Assembly: GCA_020636005.1 (NCBI GenBank)
Contig: JACJYR010000001.1
Coordinates: 1,126,001-1,190,000 of the forward strand
Origin: Lewinellaceae bacterium
GTDB taxonomy: Bacteria; Bacteroidota; Bacteroidia; Chitinophagales; Saprospiraceae
Reading direction: 5' to 3'
Length of the DNA stretch: 64,000 bases
The position numbers and the translations under genes were made by a program. Positions 7,111 to 15,770 of the stretch are shown piece after piece; the first letter of the stretch is position 1, and every line of letters starts with the position of its first letter. Under the pieces are notes generated by a model that was given only the letters and a program-made list of their open reading frames with translations, did not search any database and was not told the DNA's origin.

Positions 7111-8961
7111 ATGAATTTTTTGAAATCCACCCTGCTGTTGCCACTCTTCCTTTTGCCATTTGCCTGCCGTCAAACGGAGGAAGCAAAAACACCAGACCTC
7201 AAAGCCGATCCCCACTCCTTCGCCCAGCCCAACGAGGCCGTCACCAAGCATCTCGACCTGCACCTCGCCGTTGATTTTGACCAAAAAAAACTCTCTGGCT
7301 ATGCCAAATGGACCATCGAAAACAAAGGTGCGGACGAAATCATTTTCGACACCAGAAACCTGGACATCCAAAAGGTGACCATCGGCAAAGATGAAAGGGT
7401 GACGGAATATTTCCTTGTGGATCCGGACGAGCTGCTCGGCACGGCGCTGCGGGTAAAGATTGAGCCGGAAACGGACATGGTGACCATCTACTATGCCACC
7501 AAGCCTGGTGCCGCCGCCCTCGGCTGGATGGAGCCTTCCCAAACCGCCGGGAAAAAGCTGCCATTCCTTTTCACCCAGGGCCAGGCCATCCTCACCCGTA
7601 CCTGGATACCCTGCCAGGACAGCCCCGGCATCCGCATCACCTACGATGCGACTATCCAAACGCCCATTGGCATGTTGGCCTTGATGAGCGCCGAAAACCC
7701 CCAGGAAAAAACGGCGGATGGCATCTATCATTTCAGGATGGAGCAGCCCATTCCGCCCTATTTGATTGCGCTGGCAGTGGGAGATATTGCTTTTAAAGCT
7801 GTCGGCCCGCGCACAGGCGTTTATGCCGAACCGCCCCTGCTCGAAAAAACGGCCTGGGAATTTGCCGACATGGAAAAAATGGTGGAGTCCGCCGAATCGC
7901 TCTACGGCCCTTATGCCTGGGGGCGCTACGACCTGATCGTGCTGCCGCCGGGCTTCCCCTTTGGGGGCATGGAAAACCCACGGCTGACTTTTGCCACGCC
8001 AACCGTCATCGCTGGCGACCGCAGCCTGGTGTCGCTGGTGGCGCACGAACTGGCGCATTCCTGGTCGGGCAACCTGGTGACCAATGCCACCTGGAACGAC
8101 TTCTGGCTCAACGAGGGCTTCACCGTTTACTTCGAACGGCGCATCATGGAAAAGCTGTACGGTAAGGAATACGTGGACATGCTGGCCGCCCTTGAATACC
8201 AGGAACTGCTCGATGAAATAAAGGACATCAACGCCGGCAAACACCCGGAAGATACCCAACTAAAATTGGACCTCGCAGGCCGTGACCCCGATGAGGCAGG
8301 CACGGACATCGCCTACCAAAAAGGCGCTTTCTTCCTGCAATACATCGAAGAAAAATCGGGGAGGGAACGATTTGACGCCTTCCTGAAACAGTATTTCGAG
8401 GAGCATAAATTCCAGGTGATGACGACGGAGGAATTCCTGGCTTATTTGAAGAAAAACCTGTTGGACAAATATAAAATTGACGTGAACGTGGACGAGTGGG
8501 TCTATCAGCCCGACCTGCCCGCCGACTTCCCCATCCCCCATTCCGACCGCTTTGCCAAAGTGGAAGCCGCTGCCAAAAAAGTGGCCGACACCCTGCCCGA
8601 CACTACGGGCTGGACTTCGCACGAGTGGGTGCATTTCATCCGCCAACTACCCGAAAACGTGGATGTTGCCACATTGAAAAAACTGGACGAGAAGTACAAC
8701 CTGACCCAATCCGGCAATTCGGAAATCCTGTTTGCCTGGTACGAAACGGCCATCCGCAGGGGCTATTCCGGCCAGATTTTACCAAGCATCGAAAACTTTT
8801 TGGTGAACGTGGGCCGCCGGCGTTTTTTGATGCCTATTTACCGGGCTTTTAAGGAAACGGGGCAACTGGAAACGGCACGAAAAATTTTTGAAAAGGCAAA
8901 AAGCGGCTACCATGCGGTGAGCTATGGGAGTGTGGAGCAGCTGCTGAATAATGGTGAATGA
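7111..8961 (+). CDS. M1 family metallopeptidase, lipoprotein
   Basis: A 616-residue protein starting at the ATG at 7111, chosen because it begins a lipoprotein signal (MNFLKSTLLLPLFLLPFAC, Cys19). It has the gluzincin signature of M1 aminopeptidases: substrate-binding GGMEN, zinc site H312-E-L-A-H316 and the third ligand E335 in NEGF. Length and the C-terminal helical part resemble leukotriene A4 hydrolase-type enzymes. It should remove N-terminal amino acids from peptides at the periplasmic face or cell surface. Its stop codon lies within the left arm of a hairpin shared with the convergent dapB gene. Function is confident; which membrane it sits in is inferred from the signal. Confidence 0.93.
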   Translation: MNFLKSTLLLPLFLLPFACRQTEEAKTPDLKADPHSFAQPNEAVTKHLDLHLAVDFDQKKLSGYAKWTIENKGADEIIFDTRNLDIQKVTIGKDERVTEYFLVDPDELLGTALRVKIEPETDMVTIYYATKPGAAALGWMEPSQTAGKKLPFLFTQGQAILTRTWIPCQDSPGIRITYDATIQTPIGMLALMSAENPQEKTADGIYHFRMEQPIPPYLIALAVGDIAFKAVGPRTGVYAEPPLLEKTAWEFADMEKMVESAESLYGPYAWGRYDLIVLPPGFPFGGMENPRLTFATPTVIAGDRSLVSLVAHELAHSWSGNLVTNATWNDFWLNEGFTVYFERRIMEKLYGKEYVDMLAALEYQELLDEIKDINAGKHPEDTQLKLDLAGRDPDEAGTDIAYQKGAFFLQYIEEKSGRERFDAFLKQYFEEHKFQVMTTEEFLAYLKKNLLDKYKIDVNVDEWVYQPDLPADFPIPHSDRFAKVEAAAKKVADTLPDTTGWTSHEWVHFIRQLPENVDVATLKKLDEKYNLTQSGNSEILFAWYETAIRRGYSGQILPSIENFLVNVGRRRFLMPIYRAFKETGQLETARKIFEKAKSGYHAVSYGSVEQLLNNGE

Positions 8962-9033
8962 TTAATGTTGAATGTTGAACGGGAGTTCTCCGCCATTCAC
9001 CATTAACCATTCACCATTAATCATTCACCATTA
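8949..9033. terminator. Bidirectional hairpin between M1 peptidase and dapB
   Basis: A perfect 19-bp inverted repeat (TAATGGTGAATGATTAATG at 8949-8967 and its complement at 9015-9033) encloses further CCATTCACCATTAA repeats. It covers the stop codon of the M1 gene and ends 2 bp before the dapB stop, so it probably insulates the two convergent genes. Confidence 0.5.
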
Positions 9034-9035
9034 TT

Positions 9036-9752
9036 TCAAAACCCCAGCATGTCCTCCATCTCAAAACACCCCTGTTTCCCAACAATCCACTCCGCCGCTG
9101 CCAAGGCCCCTGCCGCAAAACCTTCCCTGGAGTGGGCCGTATGGCTGATCTCAATGGTATCAATGCCCGATGCCCAGGTGACGATATGCGTCCCCGGCAC
9201 GTTGTCCACCCTTTTTGAAGCGATGGGCAGTTCGGTGGGGGCATTTGCCTTTTCTTTTACCCAGTTGTTTTTGCGGGCAACATTTTTCAAAATATCGTTA
9301 GCAAGGGTGATGGCCGTGCCGCTTGGGGCGTCCAGCTTTTGGGTGTGGTGCGTTTCCTCCATTTGCACGTCGTACTGGGGCTGTTGCTCCATCAAAACGG
9401 CCAGGTAGCGGTTCAAGGCGAAGAAGATGTTGACACCGATGCTGAAATTGGAGGCATAGAGGAAGGCACTGTCATTGGCTTGAACCAACCCTTTCGCCTC
9501 TTCCAGCCGGTCCAGCCAGGCAGTCGTTCCGCACACTACGGGAATCCCGGCTTTTGCGCACAGGGTAATGTTGTCAAACGCCGTTTCCGGGCGGCTGAAT
9601 TCAATGGCCACATCGGCCAGTTTCAAATTTTCCACAGTGAGTTCGGATTTGTTGCCGCTGCCAATTTTTAATACCACCTCATGCCCCCCGGCCAGGGCCA
9701 GGCGCTCGATGGCCTTGCCCATCTTGCCATATCCAATCAATGCAATTTTCAT
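9036..9752 (-). CDS. dapB: 4-hydroxy-tetrahydrodipicolinate reductase
   Basis: A 238-residue enzyme of lysine and diaminopimelate synthesis, which reduces hydroxy-tetrahydrodipicolinate with NAD(P)H in the cytoplasm. The N-terminal Rossmann motif GYGKMGKA is clear. The diagnostic C-terminal motif EETHHTQKLDAPSGTA carries the catalytic His pair and Lys. SNFSIGVN and the HSREGFAAGALAAAEW end are also typical. It is slightly shorter than the E. coli enzyme (about 270), as in other Bacteroidota. It is transcribed divergently from the S9 peptidase gene with about 230 bp between them, and no other lysine gene is adjacent. Confidence 0.96.
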   Translation of the reverse strand: MKIALIGYGKMGKAIERLALAGGHEVVLKIGSGNKSELTVENLKLADVAIEFSRPETAFDNITLCAKAGIPVVCGTTAWLDRLEEAKGLVQANDSAFLYASNFSIGVNIFFALNRYLAVLMEQQPQYDVQMEETHHTQKLDAPSGTAITLANDILKNVARKNNWVKEKANAPTELPIASKRVDNVPGTHIVTWASGIDTIEISHTAHSREGFAAGALAAAEWIVGKQGCFEMEDMLGF

Positions 9753-9986
9753 GTTAGAACCTTATTTTTTTTATTTTTGTGTTACTATTTGCTTCCACGG
9801 CGTCAAAGAAAACGATTTTTGTTGTTTTACAAGCCGCTCTTGGCTTGCAACGTGGCCCTTCCTGATGGAGGGGCTTTTTTTGTTTCCAACCAACTACTCC
9901 TTTGTGGAAACTTACCTCCATCTTTACAGGGAAATTCACCGACTTTTTGGGTCGAATGCTTTTTGGACAAACTAAAATCATTGGGT

Positions 9987-12161
9987 ATGAAGGCTTTCCC
10001 ATTCTCACAATTCTTCTTCTTTTCTATGGCAATCTCCATCTTTGCCGCCTGCGGCAAAAACCAACCGCAGGATAACGCTAACCTGACCACTACCATGTAC
10101 GATAAAATGACCACACAAGCCCCCTCGGCCGAAAAAATGCCGAAGGAAATGATCGAGCACGGCAACACCCGCATCGACAACTACTACTGGCTCAACGAAC
10201 GGGAAAACCCAAAAGTGATCGCCTATCTCGAAGCCGAAAACAAATACAAGGACGAAGTGATGGCCCACCTCAAGGACACGGAGGAAGACCTGTTCCAGGA
10301 GATCAAAGGCCGCATCAAGGAAAAGGACGAGTCCGTGCCCTACCTGGACAACGGCTATTATTATTACTACCGCTACGACGAAGGACAGGAGTACCCCATT
10401 TACTGCCGCAAAAAAGGCAGCCTCGGCAGCCCGGAGGAGATCATGCTGAACGTGAACGAGGAAGCCGCCAAGTACGACTACTACAACGCTACCGGCCTGG
10501 AAGTAAGCCCCGGCAACAAGTTGCTGGCCTTTGCGGAAGACACGCTTAGCCGCCGCATTTATACCATCCGCTTCAAAAATCTGGAAACGGGTGAACTGCT
10601 CGAAGAGCGCATCCCCAACACCGACGGCAGTGTGGTGTGGGCCAACGACAACAAGACCGTTTTCTACACCGTCAAAGACGAAACACTGCGTGCTTTCAAA
10701 GTTTTCAAGCACCGGCTCGGAACAGATGCAACCAAAGACACCGAGGTTTATCACGAAAAGGACGCCACCTACAACCTCGACATCGGCAAAACAAAGTCCA
10801 GGAAATACCTGCTGATCGCAGCCTCCCAGACCCTCTCCGACGAATACCGCTACCTGGATGCCGACACGCCCGACGGGGAATGGAAAATCCTGCAGCCCCG
10901 CCGCCGCAACCTCGAATACAACGCAGACCACGCAGGCGGCAAGTGGTACATCCGCACCAACCTCGGCGGCAAGAACTTCCGCCTCGTCTCCGCCGAAGAA
11001 GGAAATACGGAATTTGAAAACTGGAAAGAAGTCATTCCCCACCGGGAGGATGTGTACCTGCAAAGCATGGAGCTTTTCAAAAACTTCCTCGTACTGACGG
11101 AACGCACGGAGGGCCTGCGCAAGATCAGGGTAAAGGCTTGGGACGGCTCCAGCGATCACAGCATTGATTTTGGTGAAACAGCCTACGTCGCCGCCCCTTC
11201 CAATAACCCGGAATACGAAACCGATGTCGTCCGCATCAGCTATCAGTCGCTCACTACCCCGGCCACAGTCTATGATTACGACATGGTGAAACAGTCGCTG
11301 GACCTAAAAAAGCAGCAGGAGGTACTCGGTGGTTTTGACAAAAACAATTACGTGTCGGAACGAATCTACGCCACCGCAAGGGATGGCGTGAAAGTGCCCA
11401 TCTCCATTGTCTATAAAAAGGGTTTTCAAAAAGATGGCACCCAGCCGTTGCTGCTCTATGCCTATGGCTCGTATGGCTACAGCATTGACCCCAGCTTCAA
11501 CGCCGCCAGGCTGAGCCTGCTTGACCGGGGCTTTGCGTTTGCCATCGCCCACATCCGGGGCGGCCAGGAGATGGGCCGGCAATGGTACGAAGACGGCAAA
11601 TTGCTCAAAAAGAAAAATACCTTCAATGATTTCATTGACTGCGGCGAATACCTCATTTCCCAAAAATACACGGGTAAGGAAAACCTCTTCGCCATGGGCG
11701 GCAGCGCCGGTGGCCTGCTCATGGGCGCCGTGGTGAACATGCGCCCCGACCTTTTCAAGGGCGTCGTGGCGGCCGTACCGTTCGTGGACGTGGTGACGAC
11801 CATGCTCGACGAAACCATCCCACTCACCACCTTCGAGTGGGATGAGTGGGGAGACCCCCGCCAGAAAGAATATTACGACTACATGCTGAGCTACTCCCCC
11901 TACGATCAGGTGGAAAAGAAAGACTACCCCGCCATGCTCATCACCACCGGCCTCCACGATTCGCAGGTGCAGTATTTTGAGCCGGCAAAATGGGTGGCCA
12001 AACTGCGGGAGATGAAGACCGACCACAACCCACTGTTGCTACATACCAATATGGACGCCGGGCATGGGGGACAGTCGGGCCGCTTCCGAGCTTACAAAGA
12101 GACGGCGATGGAGTTCGCTTTTATGCTGGATTTGGCCGGGAAGATTAAGGTGAAAGGATAG
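9987..12161 (+). CDS. Oligopeptidase B-like S9 peptidase, lipoprotein
   Basis: A 724-residue serine peptidase. The ATG at 9987 is chosen because it opens a lipoprotein signal ending FAAC; the longer open frame upstream has no such feature. The N-terminal half is the seven-bladed propeller of prolyl-oligopeptidase family S9A, with the PtrB-like entry YYYYYRYDEGQEYPIYCRKK. The C-terminal alpha/beta hydrolase has nucleophile Ser573 in MGGSAGGLL, preceded by HIRGGQEMGRQW, and the catalytic His in DAGHGG. It should cut after basic residues in short peptides. Being lipid-anchored it probably works in the periplasm, unlike the cytosolic E. coli PtrB. Confidence 0.92.
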   Translation: MKAFPFSQFFFFSMAISIFAACGKNQPQDNANLTTTMYDKMTTQAPSAEKMPKEMIEHGNTRIDNYYWLNERENPKVIAYLEAENKYKDEVMAHLKDTEEDLFQEIKGRIKEKDESVPYLDNGYYYYYRYDEGQEYPIYCRKKGSLGSPEEIMLNVNEEAAKYDYYNATGLEVSPGNKLLAFAEDTLSRRIYTIRFKNLETGELLEERIPNTDGSVVWANDNKTVFYTVKDETLRAFKVFKHRLGTDATKDTEVYHEKDATYNLDIGKTKSRKYLLIAASQTLSDEYRYLDADTPDGEWKILQPRRRNLEYNADHAGGKWYIRTNLGGKNFRLVSAEEGNTEFENWKEVIPHREDVYLQSMELFKNFLVLTERTEGLRKIRVKAWDGSSDHSIDFGETAYVAAPSNNPEYETDVVRISYQSLTTPATVYDYDMVKQSLDLKKQQEVLGGFDKNNYVSERIYATARDGVKVPISIVYKKGFQKDGTQPLLLYAYGSYGYSIDPSFNAARLSLLDRGFAFAIAHIRGGQEMGRQWYEDGKLLKKKNTFNDFIDCGEYLISQKYTGKENLFAMGGSAGGLLMGAVVNMRPDLFKGVVAAVPFVDVVTTMLDETIPLTTFEWDEWGDPRQKEYYDYMLSYSPYDQVEKKDYPAMLITTGLHDSQVQYFEPAKWVAKLREMKTDHNPLLLHTNMDAGHGGQSGRFRAYKETAMEFAFMLDLAGKIKVKG

Positions 12162-12176
12162 GGGGGCTGCCGGTGT

Positions 12177-12629
12177 CTATTCCTTTGTTTTTGTATCCAT
12201 GGCGATGGTCACTGGCCCGTCGTTCACCAGGGCCACCTTCATGTCGGCACCGAACTGGCCTGTGCCAACGGGCAGGCCCGACATTGCCCGCAGCGTTTCC
12301 ACGAATTTTTCATACAATGGAATGGCCACCTCTGGCCTTGCCGCTTTGATGAAGGAGGGCCGGTTACCTTTTTTTGTGCTGGCATGAAGGGTGAACTGGC
12401 TCACGACTATCAGCTCGCCGCCAATATCCTGCACGGATAAGTTCATCTGGCCATTCCCGTCGCCGAAGATTCGGAGCTGGGCTATTTTCTTGCAAAGCCA
12501 GTCAATGTCTTCCTGCCCGTCGGCATCTTCGATACCGAGCAGGATCAGCAGGCCGGGGCCGATGCTGGCCTTTATTTCCTTTTCAATGGTGACGGAGGCT
12601 TGGGAAACTCTTTGGATGATGGCTCGCAT
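12177..12629 (-). CDS. dtd: D-aminoacyl-tRNA deacylase
   Basis: A 150-residue cytosolic enzyme that frees tRNA from wrongly attached D-amino acids (and glycine from tRNA-Ala). The start MRAIIQRVSQASV is the family's usual N-terminus; an ATG two codons upstream (12635) is also possible. Both active-site signatures are present: SQFTLHAS and NDGPVTI, the latter carrying the cross-subunit Gly-Pro. Length is exactly as expected. It converges on the S9 peptidase gene with only 15 bp between stops. Confidence 0.97.
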   Translation of the reverse strand: MRAIIQRVSQASVTIEKEIKASIGPGLLILLGIEDADGQEDIDWLCKKIAQLRIFGDGNGQMNLSVQDIGGELIVVSQFTLHASTKKGNRPSFIKAARPEVAIPLYEKFVETLRAMSGLPVGTGQFGADMKVALVNDGPVTIAMDTKTKE

Positions 12630-12745
12630 GGTCAATGAGAGAATGAGTGAATGAGTGAATGAGACAATGAGTGAATGTGAGAAACGAAATATGGCAAAGA
12701 TAGGGAGGCTGGGCAGTTTAGATTGGATTTGAACAAAAGCAATTG

Positions 12746-12777
12746 TTTGGAAAGTAGGACGTGACGGGTTACTTTTG
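12746..12777 (+). promoter_or_regulatory. Consensus Bacteroidota promoter
   Basis: TTTG at 12746-12749, a 20-bp spacer and TACTTTTG at 12770-12777 match the Bacteroidota -33/-7 consensus (TTTG...TAnnTTTG). It lies about 40 bp before the ATG of the 41-residue membrane protein. Confidence 0.65.
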
Positions 12778-12817
12778 CGCCGTCAACAATTGAGCGTTTT
12801 ATCAAAAAATACAAAAC

Positions 12818-12943
12818 ATGTCTGATCACATAGAAAACGAAGGTAAAAAAGGGAAATTCCTCATGTGGTTTTTCATCTATTTCACACTGTTTATTATCCT
12901 GCTGATTTATGTGTACAGGTACAATTTCCACCTTGAATTTTGA
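12818..12943 (+). CDS. Small single-helix membrane protein
   Basis: A 41-residue frame: a charged N-terminus (MSDHIENEGKKGKF), one hydrophobic helix of about 20 residues (LMWFFIYFTLFIILLIYVY) and a short basic/acidic tail. It has its own consensus promoter 40 bp upstream and its own terminator 18 bp downstream, which together argue that it is a real, separately expressed gene although it is very short. Topology by the positive-inside rule would put the lysine-rich N-terminus in the cytoplasm. I do not recognise a family; small proteins of this kind often tune membrane complexes. Confidence 0.6.
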   Translation: MSDHIENEGKKGKFLMWFFIYFTLFIILLIYVYRYNFHLEF

Positions 12944-12960
12944 GTGGTTTTTTCCCTGGC

Positions 12961-13006
12961 ATCAAAAAAGCCTTGCTACTGATTTCGCAGCAAGGCTTTT
13001 TTTGAT
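12961..13006. terminator. Bidirectional intrinsic terminator
   Basis: AAAAAAGCCTTGCT and AGCAAGGCTTTTTT form a perfect stem around an 11-nt loop, with A and T runs on both sides. It separates the convergent small membrane protein gene and prfC. Confidence 0.8.
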
Positions 13007-13014
13007 CGGGTGTT

Positions 13015-14613
13015 TCATCCATCCCTTTTCCCGTTCATCTCGCTGGTAAAATGAAACTGCACCTTTGGGTGGTTTTCCTGCGCCATTTTTAGCGCCCAGG
13101 CACTTTCGGCCAGGAAGACGAGGTTGCCGTCCTTGTCCCTCGCCATGTCTCGGCTTCGGCGGCTGAGGAATTCCTTGAAGGCAGCGGGGTCGGCGCAGGT
13201 TACCCAACAGGCTTTGCTGAGGTTGACGGGTTCGTAGGTGCAGGAAGCACCGTACTCGTGCTGCAGGCGGTATTGGATCACATCGAACTGGAGCGCCCCC
13301 ACCGTGCCGATAATTTTGCGGCCGCTGGTCTCCTTGGTAAAAAGCTGCGCAACGCCCTCATCCATGAGCTGGTCGAGGCCCTTGGCAAGCTGCTTCGACT
13401 TCATCGGGTCGGCATTTTCCACATAGCGGAACTGCTCTGGAGAGAAGCTGGGGATGCCTTTGAAGTGGAGTTCCTCGCCTTCCGTCAGCGTATCGCCGAT
13501 TTTGAAATTGCCCGTATCGTGCAGGCCCACCACATCGCCAGGATAGGCTTCGTCAATCACCTCCTTTTTATCCGCCATGAAACTGGTGGGGTTGGAGAAA
13601 CGCATCTGCTGGCCCTGGCGCACGTGCAGGTAGTTTTTGTTCCGTTCAAACGTGCCGGAACAGATACGCACGAAGGCTATCCTCGCCCGGTGGCGGGGGT
13701 CAATGTTGGCGTGTATTTTAAAAACGAAGCCGGAGAATTTGTCCTCTTCCGGCAGCACTTCCCGCTCTTCCGTGGTGCGGGGCAGCGGCGTCGGGGCAAT
13801 GTCCACAAAGCAGTCGAGCAGTTCCCGCACGCCGAAATTGTTGACGGCGCTGCCGAAAAAGACGGGCGACAATTCGCCCCGGCGGTAAGCCTCCACGTCA
13901 AATTCGGGATAGACGCTTTCCACCATTTCTATTTCTTCCCGCAGCGTTTTGGCGGCCCGCTCGCCGATGTGCTTTTCGAGCATTGGGTCGGCGAGATCCT
14001 TTATTTCAATAGTATCCTCCTCTGCCTGCTTGCCGTGTGGGCGGAAAAGCACCAGCTTCTTTTCGTACATGCTGTAAACGCCCTTGAACGTGCTCCCCAT
14101 GCCTACGGGGTAACTGAGCGGGCGCACCCGGAGGCCGAGCTTTTGCTCCACCTCGTCGAGCAGGTCGATGGGGTCTTTTCCCTCCCGGTCGAGCTTATTG
14201 ATGAAAACGATGATGGGCGTGTTGCGCATCCGGCAGACGTTGACCAATTTTTCGGTCTGCGTTTCCACACCTTTTGCTACGTCAATCACCACGATCGCAC
14301 TGTCCACAGCAGTGAGGGTCCGGTAGGTGTCCTCGGCGAAGTCCTGGTGGCCCGGCGTATCGAGGATGTTGATTTTCAAATCTTTATACTCAAATGCCAT
14401 CACAGAAGTGGCCACAGAGATGCCCCGCTGCTTCTCTATTTCCATAAAGTCGGAGACGGTGGTTTTTTTGATTTTGTTGGACTTCACCGCCCCGGCAGTC
14501 TGGATGGCGCCGCCAAAGAGGAGGAGTTTTTCGGTGAGGGTGGTCTTCCCTGCGTCGGGGTGCGAGATGATGCCGAAAGTTTTCCGGCGCTGGATTTCTT
14601 GTTTCAGGCTCAT
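13015..14613 (-). CDS. prfC: Peptide chain release factor 3
   Basis: A 532-residue translational GTPase that recycles RF1/RF2 from the ribosome after termination. G1 is SHPDAGKTT, G2 lies in EKQRGISVATSV, G3 is LDTPGHQDF and G4 is INKLDREG. The 'ISVATSVMAF' stretch and the C-terminal part (TVGALQFDVIQYRLQHEYG) distinguish RF3 from EF-G, and the length is standard. A small upstream gap contains no second gene, and the gene is monocistronic with a shared terminator at its 3' end. Confidence 0.97.
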   Translation of the reverse strand: MSLKQEIQRRKTFGIISHPDAGKTTLTEKLLLFGGAIQTAGAVKSNKIKKTTVSDFMEIEKQRGISVATSVMAFEYKDLKINILDTPGHQDFAEDTYRTLTAVDSAIVVIDVAKGVETQTEKLVNVCRMRNTPIIVFINKLDREGKDPIDLLDEVEQKLGLRVRPLSYPVGMGSTFKGVYSMYEKKLVLFRPHGKQAEEDTIEIKDLADPMLEKHIGERAAKTLREEIEMVESVYPEFDVEAYRRGELSPVFFGSAVNNFGVRELLDCFVDIAPTPLPRTTEEREVLPEEDKFSGFVFKIHANIDPRHRARIAFVRICSGTFERNKNYLHVRQGQQMRFSNPTSFMADKKEVIDEAYPGDVVGLHDTGNFKIGDTLTEGEELHFKGIPSFSPEQFRYVENADPMKSKQLAKGLDQLMDEGVAQLFTKETSGRKIIGTVGALQFDVIQYRLQHEYGASCTYEPVNLSKACWVTCADPAAFKEFLSRRSRDMARDKDGNLVFLAESAWALKMAQENHPKVQFHFTSEMNGKRDG

Positions 14614-14746
14614 GTTTGAAAATTGGGGCGCAAAGGTAAGCCTTGATTGCTATTCACCTATTCTTTTACAGGTGTCTAATTTGCCCCTAAAAACTACCCC
14701 TCCGCCAAAAGCCGGCAGAAATTCTAAGGGCGTCAATTAAATATTT

Positions 14747-14900
14747 TCGTTCTTAGGCAAATTCTGTGGAGTAAGGAAACCGTTAAAATGGTTTAGTACA
14801 TAACCGATTGATTTTCAACCCATGACTTAAGTCGTGGGTTGAAAATTGGCCATCACTTCGAGCCATTTTAGCGGATGACCACAAGATTTGCCAAAGAACC
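14747..14900 (+). repeat. 154-bp palindromic element (type J), copy 1
   Basis: Almost the whole element folds back on itself: outer arms TTCTTAGGCAAATTCTGTGG / CCACAAGATTTGCCAAAGAA, a middle arm around ACCGTTAAAATGGTTT, and a central CAACCCATGACTTAAGTCGTGGGTTG. A second copy with the same order lies at 20104-20257. No protein is encoded. It fills most of the gap between prfC and the ECF sigma gene. Confidence 0.75.
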
Positions 14901-15195
14901 AAAATAGATTCTATCCCGGTTTTGATTTGTCTTTGTTTGATGATTAGGGCGGCACCGTTGAAGAACCTGGTTCGTTTACCACAGACGTCATAGAAAATTG
15001 TCACCGCCCCGACCGCTATCCTTCCCTCCTGTCCAGGGATTTTACCTACCTTGGCTTTATTTTTCAACAAAGCAGCAAAAATCTCCGCCACCCGTTTCAT
15101 ATTGGCAATTAAGACCAATTGGCCCGCAGTGGAGGAGAGGAGCGCAGACGGGGAGGCAAAATCTTGTCGGGCGTTCCAATAGAATCAGCAACTGC
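14901..15195 (+). other. Leader region of the ECF sigma gene
   Basis: No gene is evident. The sigma reading frame stays open to 14998, but the extra residues are Pro/Arg-rich and do not resemble a sigma N-terminus. The stretch probably holds the promoter; I see no convincing -33/-7 pair. Confidence 0.4.
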
Positions 15196-15765
15196 ATGGA
15201 TATCGCACTCAATCTCGGTTACGAAGAAAAAGACCTTATCACGGCCTGCATCCGGCGGGAGCGGTGGGCACAAAAAATGCTCTATGAAGAGCAGTACCCC
15301 AAAATGATGGGCGTTTGCCTCCGCTATGCCGGCAGCCAGGACGAAGCGCTGGACATCTTGCACGAAGGTTTTATCAAGGTGTTCAAAAACCTGCACCGCT
15401 ATGAGCCAGGCACGGCCCTCAGTTCCTGGATCCGCCGCATCATGGTCAACACGGCCATTGATTACTACCGCAAAATGGTGCGCCGCCGCACAGAGGACAT
15501 CGAGTCGGCCTTCCATGTGGGGGCCGCCGACGCCGACGCCCTCAGCCAGATGACCGAGCAGGAAATATTGGAAGCGGTACAGGATTTGTCGCCCGCCTAC
15601 AGGGCCGTGTTCAATTTGTACATCATAGAAGGCTATTCTCACAAGGAAATCGCCGACCTGCTGAATATCACCGAAAGCACCTCCCGCTCTAACCTCGTCA
15701 AAGCCCGGTTAAAATTACAGGCTGCCCTGATGCAAAAACAGGCAGCAGGTGTTGGAAAAGTGTGA
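15196..15765 (+). CDS. ECF RNA polymerase sigma factor
   Basis: A 189-residue extracytoplasmic-function sigma factor, started at the ATG at 15196 so that the protein begins like its family (MDIALNLGYEEKDLITACIR). Region 2 is GSQDEALDILHEGFIKVFKN followed by LSSWIRRIMVNTAIDYYRK; region 4 is LSPAYRAVFNLYIIEGYSHKEIADLLNITESTSRSNLVKAR. It should direct transcription in response to envelope signals. The next gene starts 5 bp after its stop (or overlaps by 4 bp if GTG at 15762 is used) and encodes a membrane protein with a cytoplasmic N-terminus, the natural candidate for its regulator. Confidence 0.93.
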   Translation: MDIALNLGYEEKDLITACIRRERWAQKMLYEEQYPKMMGVCLRYAGSQDEALDILHEGFIKVFKNLHRYEPGTALSSWIRRIMVNTAIDYYRKMVRRRTEDIESAFHVGAADADALSQMTEQEILEAVQDLSPAYRAVFNLYIIEGYSHKEIADLLNITESTSRSNLVKARLKLQAALMQKQAAGVGKV

Positions 15766-15770
15766 ACTGT

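Noticed and set aside
7087..8259. 390-codon open frame on the minus strand under the M1 peptidase gene
   Set aside because: It is a shadow of a GC-rich coding frame; its residues have no family features and the M1 frame holds all catalytic motifs.
9681..9986. N-terminal extension of the S9 peptidase frame
   Set aside because: The extra 102 residues overlap dapB and resemble no domain; the ATG at 9987 begins a lipoprotein signal.
10005..11159. 384-codon minus-strand frame under the S9 peptidase
   Set aside because: Antisense shadow of a well-supported enzyme gene.
13258..14619. 453-codon open frame on the plus strand across prfC
   Set aside because: Antisense to a complete, well-recognised prfC; the His/Val-rich residues reflect the complement of conserved codons.
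14998..15195. N-terminal extension of the ECF sigma frame
   Set aside because: Pro/Arg-rich residues unlike any sigma factor; region 2 begins soon after the ATG at 15196.
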